This document shows, piece by piece, positions 9,583-19,217 of a stretch of 64,000 nt of DNA. Made by a program: the position numbers and the translations under genes. How positions within the stretch are numbered: the first letter of the stretch is position 1; every line of letters starts with the position of its first letter. The notes beneath the pieces are model-generated. The model searched no databases and was not told the origin of the DNA. It worked only from the letters and a program-made list of their open reading frames with translations. Source of the stretch: Chitinivibrio alkaliphilus ACht1. GTDB lineage: Bacteria; Fibrobacterota; Chitinivibrionia; Chitinivibrionales; Chitinivibrionaceae. The stretch is taken from NCBI RefSeq assembly GCF_000474745.1, contig NZ_ASJR01000010.1:44196-108195 (forward strand), in the 5' to 3' direction.

Positions 9583-9756
9583 ATGGACAGAATTGAACGA
9601 CTTCGAAAAATGAAGCTGCACGCAGCACAGATACAGCGAAAACAAAGCCTACAGATGCAATACGGAAAAAAACAAAAAGGAGCCCGTCGAGGTCTTTCAG
9701 AAGAAGGAGCCCGTGCTATTGCACAAGCACTAAGCTCCCTCATGAAGGAAAAATAA
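9583..9756 (+). CDS. Small basic protein of unknown function (57 aa)
   Basis: A 57-residue, Lys/Arg/Gln-rich, predicted helical protein. The start ATG at 9583 is chosen because GGAGG lies five bases before it; longer in-frame starts upstream lack such a site. There is no transmembrane segment and no Cys. It is transcribed divergently from cheW and converges on proC, ending one base before the proC stop. I do not recognise a family. A role linked to motility is only suggested by the neighbour. Confidence 0.6.
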   Translation: MDRIERLRKMKLHAAQIQRKQSLQMQYGKKQKGARRGLSEEGARAIAQALSSLMKEK

Positions 9757-9757
9757 T

Positions 9758-10549
9758 TTACCCGAGACGAGCAGCCTGCTGTGCAGAAGCATTGACGGCA
9801 CGAATTAAGGCTGCGCGAAGACCGTCCTCTTCAAGAGACTTTACCGCTGCAGCGGTAGCCCCACCAGCAGACATCACATGTGAACGCAACACAGCGGGAA
9901 CCTCACCTGTTTCATCTACCATAGCAGCAGCCCCTCGTACCGTTTGTATAGCACAGCTCAGTGCATCGGAGTAGGAAAGACCCGCAGCAACACCGCCATC
10001 AGCTAGGGCTTCAATTACCATGTACACATAGGCGGGGCCGCTTCCCGATAAACCAGTCACTGCATTCAGCATAGATTCAGGTACAAAGAGATACTTCCCC
10101 ATACTTTCCAAAATAACTTCTGCATTAGTACGATCTTTCTCGGTACACCTCGCATTCATGGTACACCCACTCATCCCCTTTCCGATAAGAGATGGGGTAT
10201 TGGGCATAACCCGACAGATCTTCGATGATGTGGGAAGAACCTCTTCCAGGGAGGCAATCGTGATTCCCGCAGCAATGGAAACCCACAACACTGACGACTG
10301 TACCGAGGCAAAGACCGCACATGCTTCACGGAGATACTGTGGCTTTACCGCAAGAAGGACAACATCGGGAGTTTTCTCCGGTGAAGAAAACCACTCCTGA
10401 GCAGCACAGGGAGTTCCCACATGAGAAAGAGCGTCAAGCGCTTTGTGAGAAGGGTCGCTGAGTAATATTTCTATGGTCGGGTGTTTTTTAGCTATACCGC
10501 GCACAATAGCCCCTCCCATATTGCCACAGCCTAATACACCTATCTTCAT
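9758..10549 (-). CDS. proC: Pyrroline-5-carboxylate reductase
   Basis: A 263-residue NAD(P)H-dependent reductase for the last step of proline synthesis. The N-terminal Rossmann motif is GVLGCGNMGGAIV, and the family signature SGSGPAYVYMVIEALADGG lies in the dimerisation half. The start ATG at 10549 has AGGAG six bases upstream; the in-frame ATG at 10576 would overlap the preceding gene and has no such site. Proline may double as a compatible solute here, given the ectoine genes elsewhere in the window. Confidence 0.92.
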   Translation of the reverse strand: MKIGVLGCGNMGGAIVRGIAKKHPTIEILLSDPSHKALDALSHVGTPCAAQEWFSSPEKTPDVVLLAVKPQYLREACAVFASVQSSVLWVSIAAGITIASLEEVLPTSSKICRVMPNTPSLIGKGMSGCTMNARCTEKDRTNAEVILESMGKYLFVPESMLNAVTGLSGSGPAYVYMVIEALADGGVAAGLSYSDALSCAIQTVRGAAAMVDETGEVPAVLRSHVMSAGGATAAAVKSLEEDGLRAALIRAVNASAQQAARLG

Positions 10550-10565
10550 GTCATTCTCCTTATTT

Positions 10566-11090
10566 CTATACAACAATTAACTGCTCATGCACTTTTTCAA
10601 CTTCGATACTCCGTAGTATACCGCCGCCATATTGAAAAATATCAATGGCACAACGATTCTCCTCTAAGGAAAGCATCGCATAACTTGCGGTATTACCCCG
10701 ATCTACCGCGGCTTTTAAGTGACCAGGGTTCACATACAACACATTATTAACCAACTCAAGATTTGGGGTGTGGGTGTGTCCATACATGATAATATCTGAA
10801 ATAATCCTGTTTTCTGGAGTAACATCACTGAGATCATGCACTAAGAGTACCTCAAACCCCATGGTAGAAACGCCAAGCACCCCGTCAAGGATACCGCTCT
10901 TATACCCTTCATGGTAAATCCCGGGAACACGGTAGACGTAGGTATCACCCCGATCTATTTGTAAGGGGTCTTCAAAAAAATCCCCCAAATGATAAAGACA
11001 CTCCACGTCATACTCACTCAGAACGCTATTCATAACCTCCTGCAGAAACGCCGTATTTCCATGTGTGTCGCTTACCAATAAAATATTCAT
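10566..11090 (-). CDS. Metallophosphoesterase, YfcE/MJ0936 family
   Basis: A 174-residue calcineurin-like phosphodiesterase. The metal-binding blocks are all present: SDTHGN (7-12), HLGD (34-37), VHD in the middle, and YGHTHTPN followed by VNPGH. Family members hydrolyse phosphodiesters such as bis-pNPP, and the physiological substrate is usually unknown. It sits between tkt and proC on the minus strand. A GGGAGGGGAG ribosome site precedes its start. Confidence 0.85.
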   Translation of the reverse strand: MNILLVSDTHGNTAFLQEVMNSVLSEYDVECLYHLGDFFEDPLQIDRGDTYVYRVPGIYHEGYKSGILDGVLGVSTMGFEVLLVHDLSDVTPENRIISDIIMYGHTHTPNLELVNNVLYVNPGHLKAAVDRGNTASYAMLSLEENRCAIDIFQYGGGILRSIEVEKVHEQLIVV

Positions 11091-11106
11091 ACACTCCCCT
11101 CCCGTA

Positions 11107-11128
11107 CAGAGCGGGTTTCCCCGCTCTG
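11107..11128 (-). terminator. GC-rich hairpin between transketolase and phosphoesterase
   Basis: CAGAGCGGG and CCCGCTCTG form a perfect 9-bp stem with a 4-base loop, directly after the tkt stop. On the minus strand no T-tract follows, and the next gene's ribosome site begins a few bases later. It may be a 3'-end stabilising hairpin or a partial (rho-assisted) terminator rather than a full intrinsic terminator. Confidence 0.5.
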
Positions 11129-11133
11129 GTGAA

Positions 11134-13197
11134 TCATTGTCCGATCTTGTTACACAGCTCCCGATATTCTTGTAGGTACGCTTCTACATGAGGCACAACC
11201 TGATCGCAGGTGTAGCCAAATTTTTCATCCAGTACAGAGAATGGAGCTGATCTGCCAAAACCATCCCGACCCATGGTCATCCCCAAGGGGCCAACCATAC
11301 CGTCGAAGACAGTTTTCAGTCCGGCTGTCAAGGCAAAAACAGGTACACCGAAGGGTAAAACAGAGTCACGATACGATGTGGATTGCTCGTCCCACAAGCC
11401 CTCGCAAGGAGCTGATACAACACGCACTCCCACCCCTTTTTCTTCCAAGGCGCGGGCAACCTCAACGAGAAGATACACCTCTGACCCGTTAGCAAGAAGA
11501 ACCACATCAAGAGATGTAGTTTTCTCAGGATACACCGTATAGGCTCCATGAGAAAGCTGGAACCCTTCTGTAAGACGCTCCTTCTGCTTAGGAAGATCTG
11601 CGACATTCTGCCGTGTGAGTATGAGTATCGTTGGGTGCGCATCATTATAATATGCATAGCTCCACGCCGCCAGTGTTTCAGCACTGTCTGCGGGACGAAA
11701 CACCGTTATGGAACGTTCCTCTTCAAGATTCTTCATTTTCTCAAGCAATCTGATTTGCGCCTCTTGCTCTACCGGTTGGTGTGTTGGTCCATCTTCACCA
11801 ACTCGAAAAGAATCATGGGTAAATATATATCGCACTGGAAGCCCCATAAGTGCAGCCAGACGGATTGCAGGTTTCATATAATCGGAAAACACAAAAAAGG
11901 TGGCACAGACAGGTATCATACCTCCGTGCAAGGCAAGACCGTTCATAATCGCAGCCATGGTAAGCTCTGATACACCGGCCTGTAGAAATGCTCCGGAAAA
12001 ATCGTCACGGGTAAACTCGCCACCACAATTGTCCAGAAACCCCGATGTTTTATCACTATTTGAAAGATCCGCCGAAGAAACAATCATATTGTTTATGGTA
12101 CCAGCAAGATGAGCCAGGATTTCTCCGGATGTATTCCGTGTCGCACTGTTTGGGCTAACGGAAATAGTTGAAAAATCAATCTCAATTTTTTCTCCAGCAA
12201 GATATCGGGTAAGACGTTGTGCGAGAACAGGATTTGCCTCTTCCCACTCTTTTTGGCGCAGAGAAAAATCTTTTACAGACCTACGTTTATTCTCAAGAAC
12301 GCTCTCAAAATACGTCTGCACCTCAGGAAAAATCGCAAAGGGGTCTGCAGGGTCAGCACCAAGGTTCTGCAGGGTTTTATTAATATCTGCACCAGCCTTA
12401 GAAAGTGGCTGCCCATGGGAAGAGACCTGCTTTTCAAAGGAATTACCCGCTGCATCAACAGCCTTTTTTCCCATAACTGTCTTACCAATAATTAATACGG
12501 GCTTTGTGCTTTTCTGAGCAGAATCAAGGGCACCACGAATGGCAGAGTAATCGTGTCCATCGATAACAAAAACGTCCCATCCCCAGCTCTCATATTTTGC
12601 CTGAGTATCTTCACTATACGTTTTATCTGTTGTGTGAGAAAGCTGAATATCGTTAGAATCAAAGAACATGACAAGGTTTGACATTCCAAGATGCCCCGCT
12701 ATACGCCCAACCCCTTGAGAAATTTCTTCTTGAATAGCCCCATCGGAAACATAGGTATACACGGTATGCCCCATCCACTCTCCAAAGCGAGCACGCAGGA
12801 ATCGTTCTGCCACAGCAGAACCGAGAGCCATGGCATGCCCCATACCAAGGGGGCCGGAGCTATTTTCTATACCGTGAGCAACATCCAGCTCTGGATGCCC
12901 GGGAGTATTGCTCCCCCACTGGCGGAAAGATTCGAGATCTTCTTTTTCAAAATGCCCCGTGAGATACAAGGTGGAGTACAGCATGGGGGACATATGGCCT
13001 GGATCAAGGAAAAAGCGATCGCGGAATTCCCAGTGTGGATTATCTGGATCGAAACGGAGATATTCCGAAAAAAGGATCGACATAAAATCAGCACCACCCA
13101 TGGCTCCACCGGGATGGCCCGATGATGCTTTTTCAACCATTGCAACAGTTAAGGCCCGAATATTATCTGCGGCTCTCTCAACCATACGATTCGACAT
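11134..13197 (-). CDS. tkt: Transketolase
   Basis: A 687-residue TPP enzyme of the non-oxidative pentose phosphate pathway. The sequence has the substrate and cofactor blocks HPGGAMGG, GHAMALGSAVAERF and VGEDGPTHQPVEQ. The TPP motif reads VSDGAIQEEISQ where most transketolases have GDGxxxEGxxxE, so the usual first Gly is Ser and the metal-site surroundings are slightly unusual. The length is normal. CTGGAG lies five bases before the ATG at 13197. It is divergent from the acetate kinase fusion. Confidence 0.92.
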   Translation of the reverse strand: MSNRMVERAADNIRALTVAMVEKASSGHPGGAMGGADFMSILFSEYLRFDPDNPHWEFRDRFFLDPGHMSPMLYSTLYLTGHFEKEDLESFRQWGSNTPGHPELDVAHGIENSSGPLGMGHAMALGSAVAERFLRARFGEWMGHTVYTYVSDGAIQEEISQGVGRIAGHLGMSNLVMFFDSNDIQLSHTTDKTYSEDTQAKYESWGWDVFVIDGHDYSAIRGALDSAQKSTKPVLIIGKTVMGKKAVDAAGNSFEKQVSSHGQPLSKAGADINKTLQNLGADPADPFAIFPEVQTYFESVLENKRRSVKDFSLRQKEWEEANPVLAQRLTRYLAGEKIEIDFSTISVSPNSATRNTSGEILAHLAGTINNMIVSSADLSNSDKTSGFLDNCGGEFTRDDFSGAFLQAGVSELTMAAIMNGLALHGGMIPVCATFFVFSDYMKPAIRLAALMGLPVRYIFTHDSFRVGEDGPTHQPVEQEAQIRLLEKMKNLEEERSITVFRPADSAETLAAWSYAYYNDAHPTILILTRQNVADLPKQKERLTEGFQLSHGAYTVYPEKTTSLDVVLLANGSEVYLLVEVARALEEKGVGVRVVSAPCEGLWDEQSTSYRDSVLPFGVPVFALTAGLKTVFDGMVGPLGMTMGRDGFGRSAPFSVLDEKFGYTCDQVVPHVEAYLQEYRELCNKIGQ

Positions 13198-13397
13198 TAG
13201 TACTCCAGGGAGTTATATTTTTCGTTATGCCTAAATATACTTGATGATTTTTATTTATTAAAGTACTAAGATGGAAAAACAGATGTGTTTTTTTTCACAA
13301 TAACAGTGGTGGTATTTTTTTTCTCCCTATGCCAACACGAAGAAAAATGAAGTATATTCCCAAAGCAGAGTTTTATCAATAAAAGGGTTATGGTTGT

Positions 13398-15104
13398 ATG
13401 GATAAAAATGAAATTATCGGGCTTCTCAAAGAGCAGTGTAAACTTGCCTCAATTCTTTCAGAAGATGTTCTGGAAGATATTGTAGAAGAATCACAATTGG
13501 AAACCTTTGAAAAAGGTGAGTACATACTCGAATTTGAAGAAAAAACCCCCGCCGTATTCATCCTTCTTCGGGGAAGTGTTCGGGTGAGTCTGATCTCCGA
13601 TGACGGAAAAGAAAAAATCTTCGACCATTTCCATGCCGGTTCTCTCATGGGTGAAGTGAGCACAATTACCCGGGCCACCGCCTATGCAACAATCACGGCC
13701 GAAGATGTCTGTCTTGCCCTGGAAATTCCCATCCCCGTGTTCAAGAAAAAAATCCTCTCTGACATTAAGGCATTCAACCATCTTGTTGAGGTAATGTCTA
13801 ACAAACTTGGGAAAGTTATTCCGGGCATAGAGAAACACACATCGTGTCAAGAAAAAAACGACCCCTATGGCTTCAAGCTTACTACAAAAACCCCGCAAAA
13901 AATATTGGTCATAAACTGTGGATCTTCATCACTTAAATATACGTTTTTTAATACAGAAGACATGGAAAACAGTGTGGATGGGCAGGTTGACCGTATTGGG
14001 ACTGCTGTCCCCATGGGACTTGAATACAATGCCGGGAAAACAGAGATTGAACGAGAACTTGAACCGGGTACCCATAAAGACGCTTTTGATGCCATCATTC
14101 AGATTCTCACATCGAAGGAATTTGGCATAATCTCATCTCCTCAAGAGATAACTGCCGTGGGGCATCGCGTGGTACATGGAGGAGATAAATTCAGCCACCC
14201 CACTCTCATTACGGATGATGTATTACGCGGTATTGAAGAAGTATCCAGCTTGGCTCCCCTTCATAACCCTGTAAACCTTGTGGGGATACATGAGTCAATG
14301 CGCGTATTTCCCTCGGCAGCACAAGTGGCGATATTTGATACCGCCTTCCACCAGACAATCCCCCCTCATGCATACCTATACGGGCTTCCCTACGAATACT
14401 ATGAGAAAAAGCGTATCCGCCGATACGGATTCCACGGCACATCTCACTACTATGTATCCCTTATGGCAGCCGATTACCTTAAACGTTCCTACACAGATCT
14501 TAAGCTTATCACCTGCCATCTTGGTAACGGCGGTTCCGTATGTGCTATTGAACACGGGAAATCAGTTGACACCTCCATGGGTATGACCCCCGCCGAAGGA
14601 ATTATCATGGGGACCCGCTCTGGGAGTATCGACCCTGCGGTTATTCTCCATCTGATGGACTCCGAAAAAATGACTTCCGGCGAAGTGAATCAGCTCATCA
14701 ACAAGCAAAGCGGACTCCTCGGCCTCTCGGGGATCTCTAACGATATGCGGGATATTGAGCACGCTGTGAAACAGGGAAAAAATCGGGCTGTCCTTGCATA
14801 TAAAACCTTCTGTTACTCTATTAAAAAGTACATTGGTGCCTACAGCGCTACCCTCGGTAATGTTGATGCGCTTATCTTCACCGGAGGCATTGGGCTGTAT
14901 AACTCCTTTGCTCGGGAAGAGGTTTGTAAAGGCTTGGGCGCTCTGGGGATGTTTATCGACCAAGAAAAAAGCAAAGATCTGAACGGAGCGAAGAAAGTCG
15001 TTGATATCGCAACGGTGGACTCTCCTGTTCGTATTCTGGTTATCCCCACGAACGAAGAGTTAATGATTGCCCGAGAGACCCTCAGCGTAATCTGTGCAGA
15101 CTAA
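13398..15104 (+). CDS. ackA: Acetate kinase with N-terminal cyclic-nucleotide-binding-type domain
   Basis: A 568-residue fusion. Residues about 10-145 form a Crp/FNR-type effector domain, with FEKGEYIL, FILLRGSVRV, GSLMGEVSTI and a C-terminal helix. Residues about 168-568 are a complete acetate kinase, with NCGSSSLKY at 173-181 and further on HGTSHYYVS, HLGNGGSV and GTRSGSIDP. It interconverts acetyl phosphate and acetate with ATP formation. In the effector domain the Arg of the canonical phosphate-binding cassette is not at its usual place (residues 95-101 read AYATITA), so the ligand is uncertain. There is no helix-turn-helix. Allosteric control of acetate production is the likely purpose. 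Confidence 0.93.
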   Translation: MDKNEIIGLLKEQCKLASILSEDVLEDIVEESQLETFEKGEYILEFEEKTPAVFILLRGSVRVSLISDDGKEKIFDHFHAGSLMGEVSTITRATAYATITAEDVCLALEIPIPVFKKKILSDIKAFNHLVEVMSNKLGKVIPGIEKHTSCQEKNDPYGFKLTTKTPQKILVINCGSSSLKYTFFNTEDMENSVDGQVDRIGTAVPMGLEYNAGKTEIERELEPGTHKDAFDAIIQILTSKEFGIISSPQEITAVGHRVVHGGDKFSHPTLITDDVLRGIEEVSSLAPLHNPVNLVGIHESMRVFPSAAQVAIFDTAFHQTIPPHAYLYGLPYEYYEKKRIRRYGFHGTSHYYVSLMAADYLKRSYTDLKLITCHLGNGGSVCAIEHGKSVDTSMGMTPAEGIIMGTRSGSIDPAVILHLMDSEKMTSGEVNQLINKQSGLLGLSGISNDMRDIEHAVKQGKNRAVLAYKTFCYSIKKYIGAYSATLGNVDALIFTGGIGLYNSFAREEVCKGLGALGMFIDQEKSKDLNGAKKVVDIATVDSPVRILVIPTNEELMIARETLSVICAD

Positions 15105-17567
15105 GAGCTCTATCCTCATTTCAGGTAGGGGAAGATACCCCCTACCACCCCTGTCACACTTCATCCAGGTACTCACATGGTTTCTCTTCCTATTGTGCCT
15201 CTCCCCCCTGCATGGAGAAGACACCCTCTCCTACCAAGCAGACAGCATTCACTACGGTCTCAAAGAAGCACGCATCGAACTGCACGGCAATGGTCGTCTC
15301 TCCCATGGCTCTGTACACCTCTTTGCTGAACAGATACACTACAATCTGGAAACGGAAATCCTTAAAGCCTACGGAACCCCCGTACTGATTGACTCCGGCG
15401 ACACTCTGTACGGTGAATATATTGAATATCATATCCGTGAAAACCGAGGCAGAATTGGACAAGCACGCTTTTCTGATATACAGGATAGTGCCCTCTATAG
15501 AGGCGATGAAATGGCACGAGATTCCACAGGCACAATCTATATATCCGGTGGACGATATACAACCAGCTTTACCCGTCCGCCACAATACACTCTCTTTTCA
15601 CCGCAGTTTAAGCTTATCCCCGATGAAAAAGCCCTTGCACGCCCTGTGGTTTTAGAAGTACAGCGGTCTCCCGTGGTAAGCCTTCCCTTTTTCATATACC
15701 CCCTTGATGATGATCGCAGATCAGGTTGGCTCACCCCTCGATGGGGTGTTGGTATTGCAGGCACTGGGTATGTTGATAATATTGGGTACTATTGGGGAGA
15801 AAACCCGTATATTGACTTTACCATGGCAGGGAGAATAAATGACTTTGAGCACTATCAGTTAAGAGGGGAAACACGATACCATTTAAGAAATCGCCTCCGA
15901 GGAAACCTTTCTGCCGATATGTCATTCGATGATTATTACGGTGGAAGTTCCCAAAGATGGTCTCTTTCATATGAACACTCACAACACTTCCTTCCTGACC
16001 ACAGTCTTTCTCTCCGGGGAAGCGGAGAGCTTGTCTCTGACAACCGCTACTACAGCGACTACTTTCGTGATACCACCGATTTTCTGCGCCAAACAACACG
16101 CTCTCAGCTTACATTGCAAAAACGCATGCACCGCCTCTCCGGCCACACCAGTGCGTCTTGGGAGCGCCGTGAGGACTTCTACCGACAAGAGCGCACCCAA
16201 ACCTTACCGCATCTGCGTTTTTCCACGGGAAACTATCCCCTTCTCCCCTTTTTAGAAGAGAGTAGCCTTACTTGGTCATATTCGGCACAAGGACTTTCAC
16301 GGACCACGGAAATATATCGTGAAGAGGAGGAAGAAGAAACAACTGAAGCAGGAATACATCATACTCTGCCGGTGCAAGGACAACTCACCCTATTTAACAA
16401 TCTTCATGCCTCCCCCGTTTTACGGTACAGCAATCAACCTTTTCATCATACTGGGACACCACAACCATGGTGCAAAAAGATACACTCATAGCCCTGTGGG
16501 ATACCCTGTCCAGTGAAGAATATTTCAACTCACCATCTCTACATACTCCCGACGACAGTCTCATTACCAGGGACGATTCTACATTTTATAAAGTGAGTCG
16601 GGGCGATTCGTTGGCTGTGGTAGAACGCTATGATACACTTTTCCTGGGAGAGGACGCCTATGATGTGCAAGATGCTACCACAACGTGGTGGACTGCCGGT
16701 ATTGATTTTCATACCAATATCTATGGCATTTTTCCGCTCAAGGTAGGACCTATCACAGGAATTCGTCACACCATAACTCCGCGAGTTGGATACACAATTG
16801 TACCTGAAGAGATCAATACCTTCCGTTATCCAGGCATTTTACCCTCTGCAAGAGCAACAGATCGACAACAAAACCTCACCTTTTCCCTCGACAACAATTT
16901 TGACGCCCGCATTCAACAAAACAAAGATCAATCTCCACGCAGGGCCACCCTTCTTAACACCTCTCTTCGGGGGCAGTATAATTTAGAAGCAGAGGAAGAA
17001 AAATTCAGCCCCATTGATTTTCGAGCAACCATACCACATTCGCACCTATCCCTAACATACCGCGGTAGATACACACCGTACAACACGTCCCAAGAGCTGA
17101 TTTTTCCCGAAGCTCTCTCCCACGATATCTCCTTTACCCCCTCTGTTCCGGGCGTATCAGGAGATATATGGAGTGGCGATCTATTCACATTTCATGATGC
17201 CCTTTTTCCCGCCTACCTTGGAGGAGCCCACGCCACTGACACAGACTGGTCCTTAGACATATCTCCCACGTATCGGATCAGCCTCCGTCGTGATGACATA
17301 GACCGCCCCTTTCAGCAAGAACAAACCTATACCCTTTCAACACGGGCACGGTTTCGCTTTTCCCATCGGTGGCAAATGCAGTGGAGTGGACGTTGGTCGT
17401 TTCAGGAAAATAACTTTATAAATCAAGAAGTATCACTTCTTGCAGACCTCAACAGCTGGGACCTTCGGGTTCAGTGGAATCCCACAGGCGTAAACAGCGG
17501 CCACATTAACATGATTGTTGCAGTGAAACGACATAGGGAGATAAAGTGGGAACATGACCGCATCTAA
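15094..17567 (+). CDS. lptD: LPS-assembly outer membrane protein LptD, interrupted by a frameshift
   Basis: Two frames make one gene. From a GTG at 15094 come 465 residues: a signal peptide (hydrophobic FIQVLTWFLFLLCLSPLHG), an OstA/LptA-like domain, and the start of the beta-barrel with the block FFIYPLDDDRRSGWLTPRWG. The frame then stops at 16491. The barrel continues in another frame to 17567. Adding one T to the T4 run at 16440-16443 joins them without loss (PFSSYWDTTTMVQKDT) into about 823 residues. LptD inserts LPS into the outer membrane. It overlaps the end of ackA by 11 bases. Either an assembly error or a recent mutation explains the break. Confidence 0.8.
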
Positions 17568-17628
17568 ATATCTCCTCCGCGAAGCAACAAAATAGTATTT
17601 TCTGTATAGACTAAAAAACGAGGTGGTA

Positions 17629-18492
17629 ATGAATATAATTGTCGCAAAAACAGCAGGTTTCTGCATGGGAGTTGAGCGAGCGGTACGTCTTGCCCTCACC
17701 CACTCTGACAACGGGGAAAAACGACTTTACACTCCTGGTCCCCTAATACATAATACGCAGGCCATTACAATGCTGGAGCAGAATAATATAAAAAGTCTTA
17801 CCGATGATACTTCTCCAGAGGACAAAAGCATTCTTATTCGTGCCCACGGAATTCCTCCCGAAAAAGAAGCAGAATTTGCCCGTCAGGGCTGTACGATAAT
17901 AGATGGAACCTGCCCGATGGTTAAAAAAGTACATCGAGTTATTCAGAAATATATTGATCGTGACTTTACGATCGTTATCACTGGAGACAAGGACCACGCA
18001 GAAACACGAGGTCTCATGGGGTATGCAAAGGAGCGGGGCATCTTAATTAACTCTCCTCAAGAAGTTGCGAAGATACCTTCTCATAGCCATCGCCTCTGTA
18101 TTGTATCACAAACCACTTTCAGTGTTGCCGACTTTGATGCCATTGTGGAAGAGATTTTTCAGACCTTCCCCGAGAGAGAAATAGCCGTTGAAAAAACAAT
18201 ATGTAAAGCCACAAGTGAACGTCAGAACGAGGTAATCAGTTTACGTGATATTACCGATATGATGATTGTGGTTGGAGGAAAGCATAGTGCAAACACCCTC
18301 CGTCTGGCAGAAATCGCCGGGGAGAAAAACAAGCGTGTCCTTCATATTGAAGATGCAGATGAACTGAACCCCCTAGAGCTCAAGGGGGTAGAAAACCTCG
18401 GCATCACAGCCGGTGCATCTACCCCCGGATGGGTTATTCAAGATATTGTTGAAAAAATTGAGAAAGAATTTGAACAAGGAGAGAGCTCATGA
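17629..18492 (+). CDS. ispH: 4-hydroxy-3-methylbut-2-enyl diphosphate reductase
   Basis: A 287-residue [4Fe-4S] enzyme for the last step of the MEP isoprenoid pathway, giving IPP and DMAPP. The three cluster cysteines are in GFCMGV near the N-terminus, DGTCPMVKKVH in the middle, and ICKATSERQ toward the C-terminus. The catalytic-loop motif TAGASTP is near the end. ATG 17629 is preferred over a GTG two codons upstream because GAGG lies five bases before it. The stop overlaps the HIT gene start (ATGA). Confidence 0.95.
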   Translation: MNIIVAKTAGFCMGVERAVRLALTHSDNGEKRLYTPGPLIHNTQAITMLEQNNIKSLTDDTSPEDKSILIRAHGIPPEKEAEFARQGCTIIDGTCPMVKKVHRVIQKYIDRDFTIVITGDKDHAETRGLMGYAKERGILINSPQEVAKIPSHSHRLCIVSQTTFSVADFDAIVEEIFQTFPEREIAVEKTICKATSERQNEVISLRDITDMMIVVGGKHSANTLRLAEIAGEKNKRVLHIEDADELNPLELKGVENLGITAGASTPGWVIQDIVEKIEKEFEQGESS

Positions 18493-18833
18493 ATGACTGT
18501 CTTTTCTGCAAAATAGCGGCGGGAAATATTCCCGCAAAGATTGTTTATGAAACAGACCTCTGTTGCGCCTTTGAAGACATAACCCCAGTTGCCCCTCTCC
18601 ATATACTCATTATTCCTAAAAAACATATGGAAAATCTGCACTCCATGGATGAAAATGATTCGCCCATTCGTGAGGCCCTCTTTTCAGCCATATCTCATCT
18701 AGTTGAAAAAAATCATCTTACCCAGAGCGGCTACCGCCTGGTAATAAACTCTGGTGATGATGGACAGCAAAGTGTACCCCATCTCCATATTCATCTTATT
18801 GGAAAACGATCACTGCAATGGCCCCCGGGCTAA
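18489..18833 (+). CDS. HIT family nucleotide hydrolase/transferase
   Basis: A 114-residue histidine-triad protein of the HINT branch. The N-terminal CLFCKIAAGNIPA block, the middle HILIIPKKH and the C-terminal triad HLHIHLIG are all present. HINT proteins cleave adenosine phosphoramidates and acyl-AMPs. It is translationally coupled to ispH through the ATGA overlap. The short length is usual for bacterial HINT. Confidence 0.92.
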   Translation: MNDCLFCKIAAGNIPAKIVYETDLCCAFEDITPVAPLHILIIPKKHMENLHSMDENDSPIREALFSAISHLVEKNHLTQSGYRLVINSGDDGQQSVPHLHIHLIGKRSLQWPPG

Positions 18834-18854
18834 GAAAAACAAAGGATGGTACTC

Positions 18855-19175
18855 ATGAATCTTGATGAACGAGAACAGGCACTTATCGCAGAAGCCCTCT
18901 CTCTGTACACACAGTTTGCCGCGCAGCAAATGCCTCCACAAGCTGTGGAAGAACTTTCTGCCATGGTTCAAGAAATTACAGAAAAGCTTCCCCACCTTGG
19001 GCAAACAACCACGGGAGAAAAAAATATTCCTCCAGGAATTACAGAGGAATGGTTTGATGCTGTTTGCGTAGACTGTGAATCTTACTCCCCAGCAAAGGGA
19101 TGCAGTGAACCGGTTACAAAAAAGTTTCCCGGAAAATGTGACCCCATTCTACACTACGAAATGGCGAAAAAATAG
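18855..19175 (+). CDS. Conserved-looking small protein with four cysteines
   Basis: A 106-residue protein of unknown function. The N-terminal half is helical and acidic. The C-terminal half holds CVDCESYSPAKGC and a further Cys in GKCDP, a spacing compatible with metal binding. ATG 18855 is preferred over the ATG at 18846 because AAAGGA lies at a workable distance only for the later codon. It is the last gene of the ackA-lptD-ispH-HIT run and ends at a shared hairpin terminator. Confidence 0.65.
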   Translation: MNLDEREQALIAEALSLYTQFAAQQMPPQAVEELSAMVQEITEKLPHLGQTTTGEKNIPPGITEEWFDAVCVDCESYSPAKGCSEPVTKKFPGKCDPILHYEMAKK

Positions 19176-19180
19176 CAGTT

Positions 19181-19211
19181 CCCCCACACTCTGAAAACCA
19201 GGGTGCGGGGG
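19181..19211. terminator. Hairpin terminator between convergent genes
   Basis: CCCCCACACTCT pairs with AGGGTGCGGGGG around a 7-base loop, with one mismatch and one G-T pair. It lies between the stop of the small Cys protein (plus) and the ferritin stop (minus). On the minus strand a run of six T follows about ten bases later, so it may end transcription in both directions. Confidence 0.6.
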
Positions 19212-19217
19212 TGCGTA

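Noticed and set aside
16430..16491. Programmed -1 frameshift in lptD
   Set aside because: The junction lacks a canonical X-XXY-YYZ slippery heptamer in the right phase, and no strong downstream pseudoknot is apparent.
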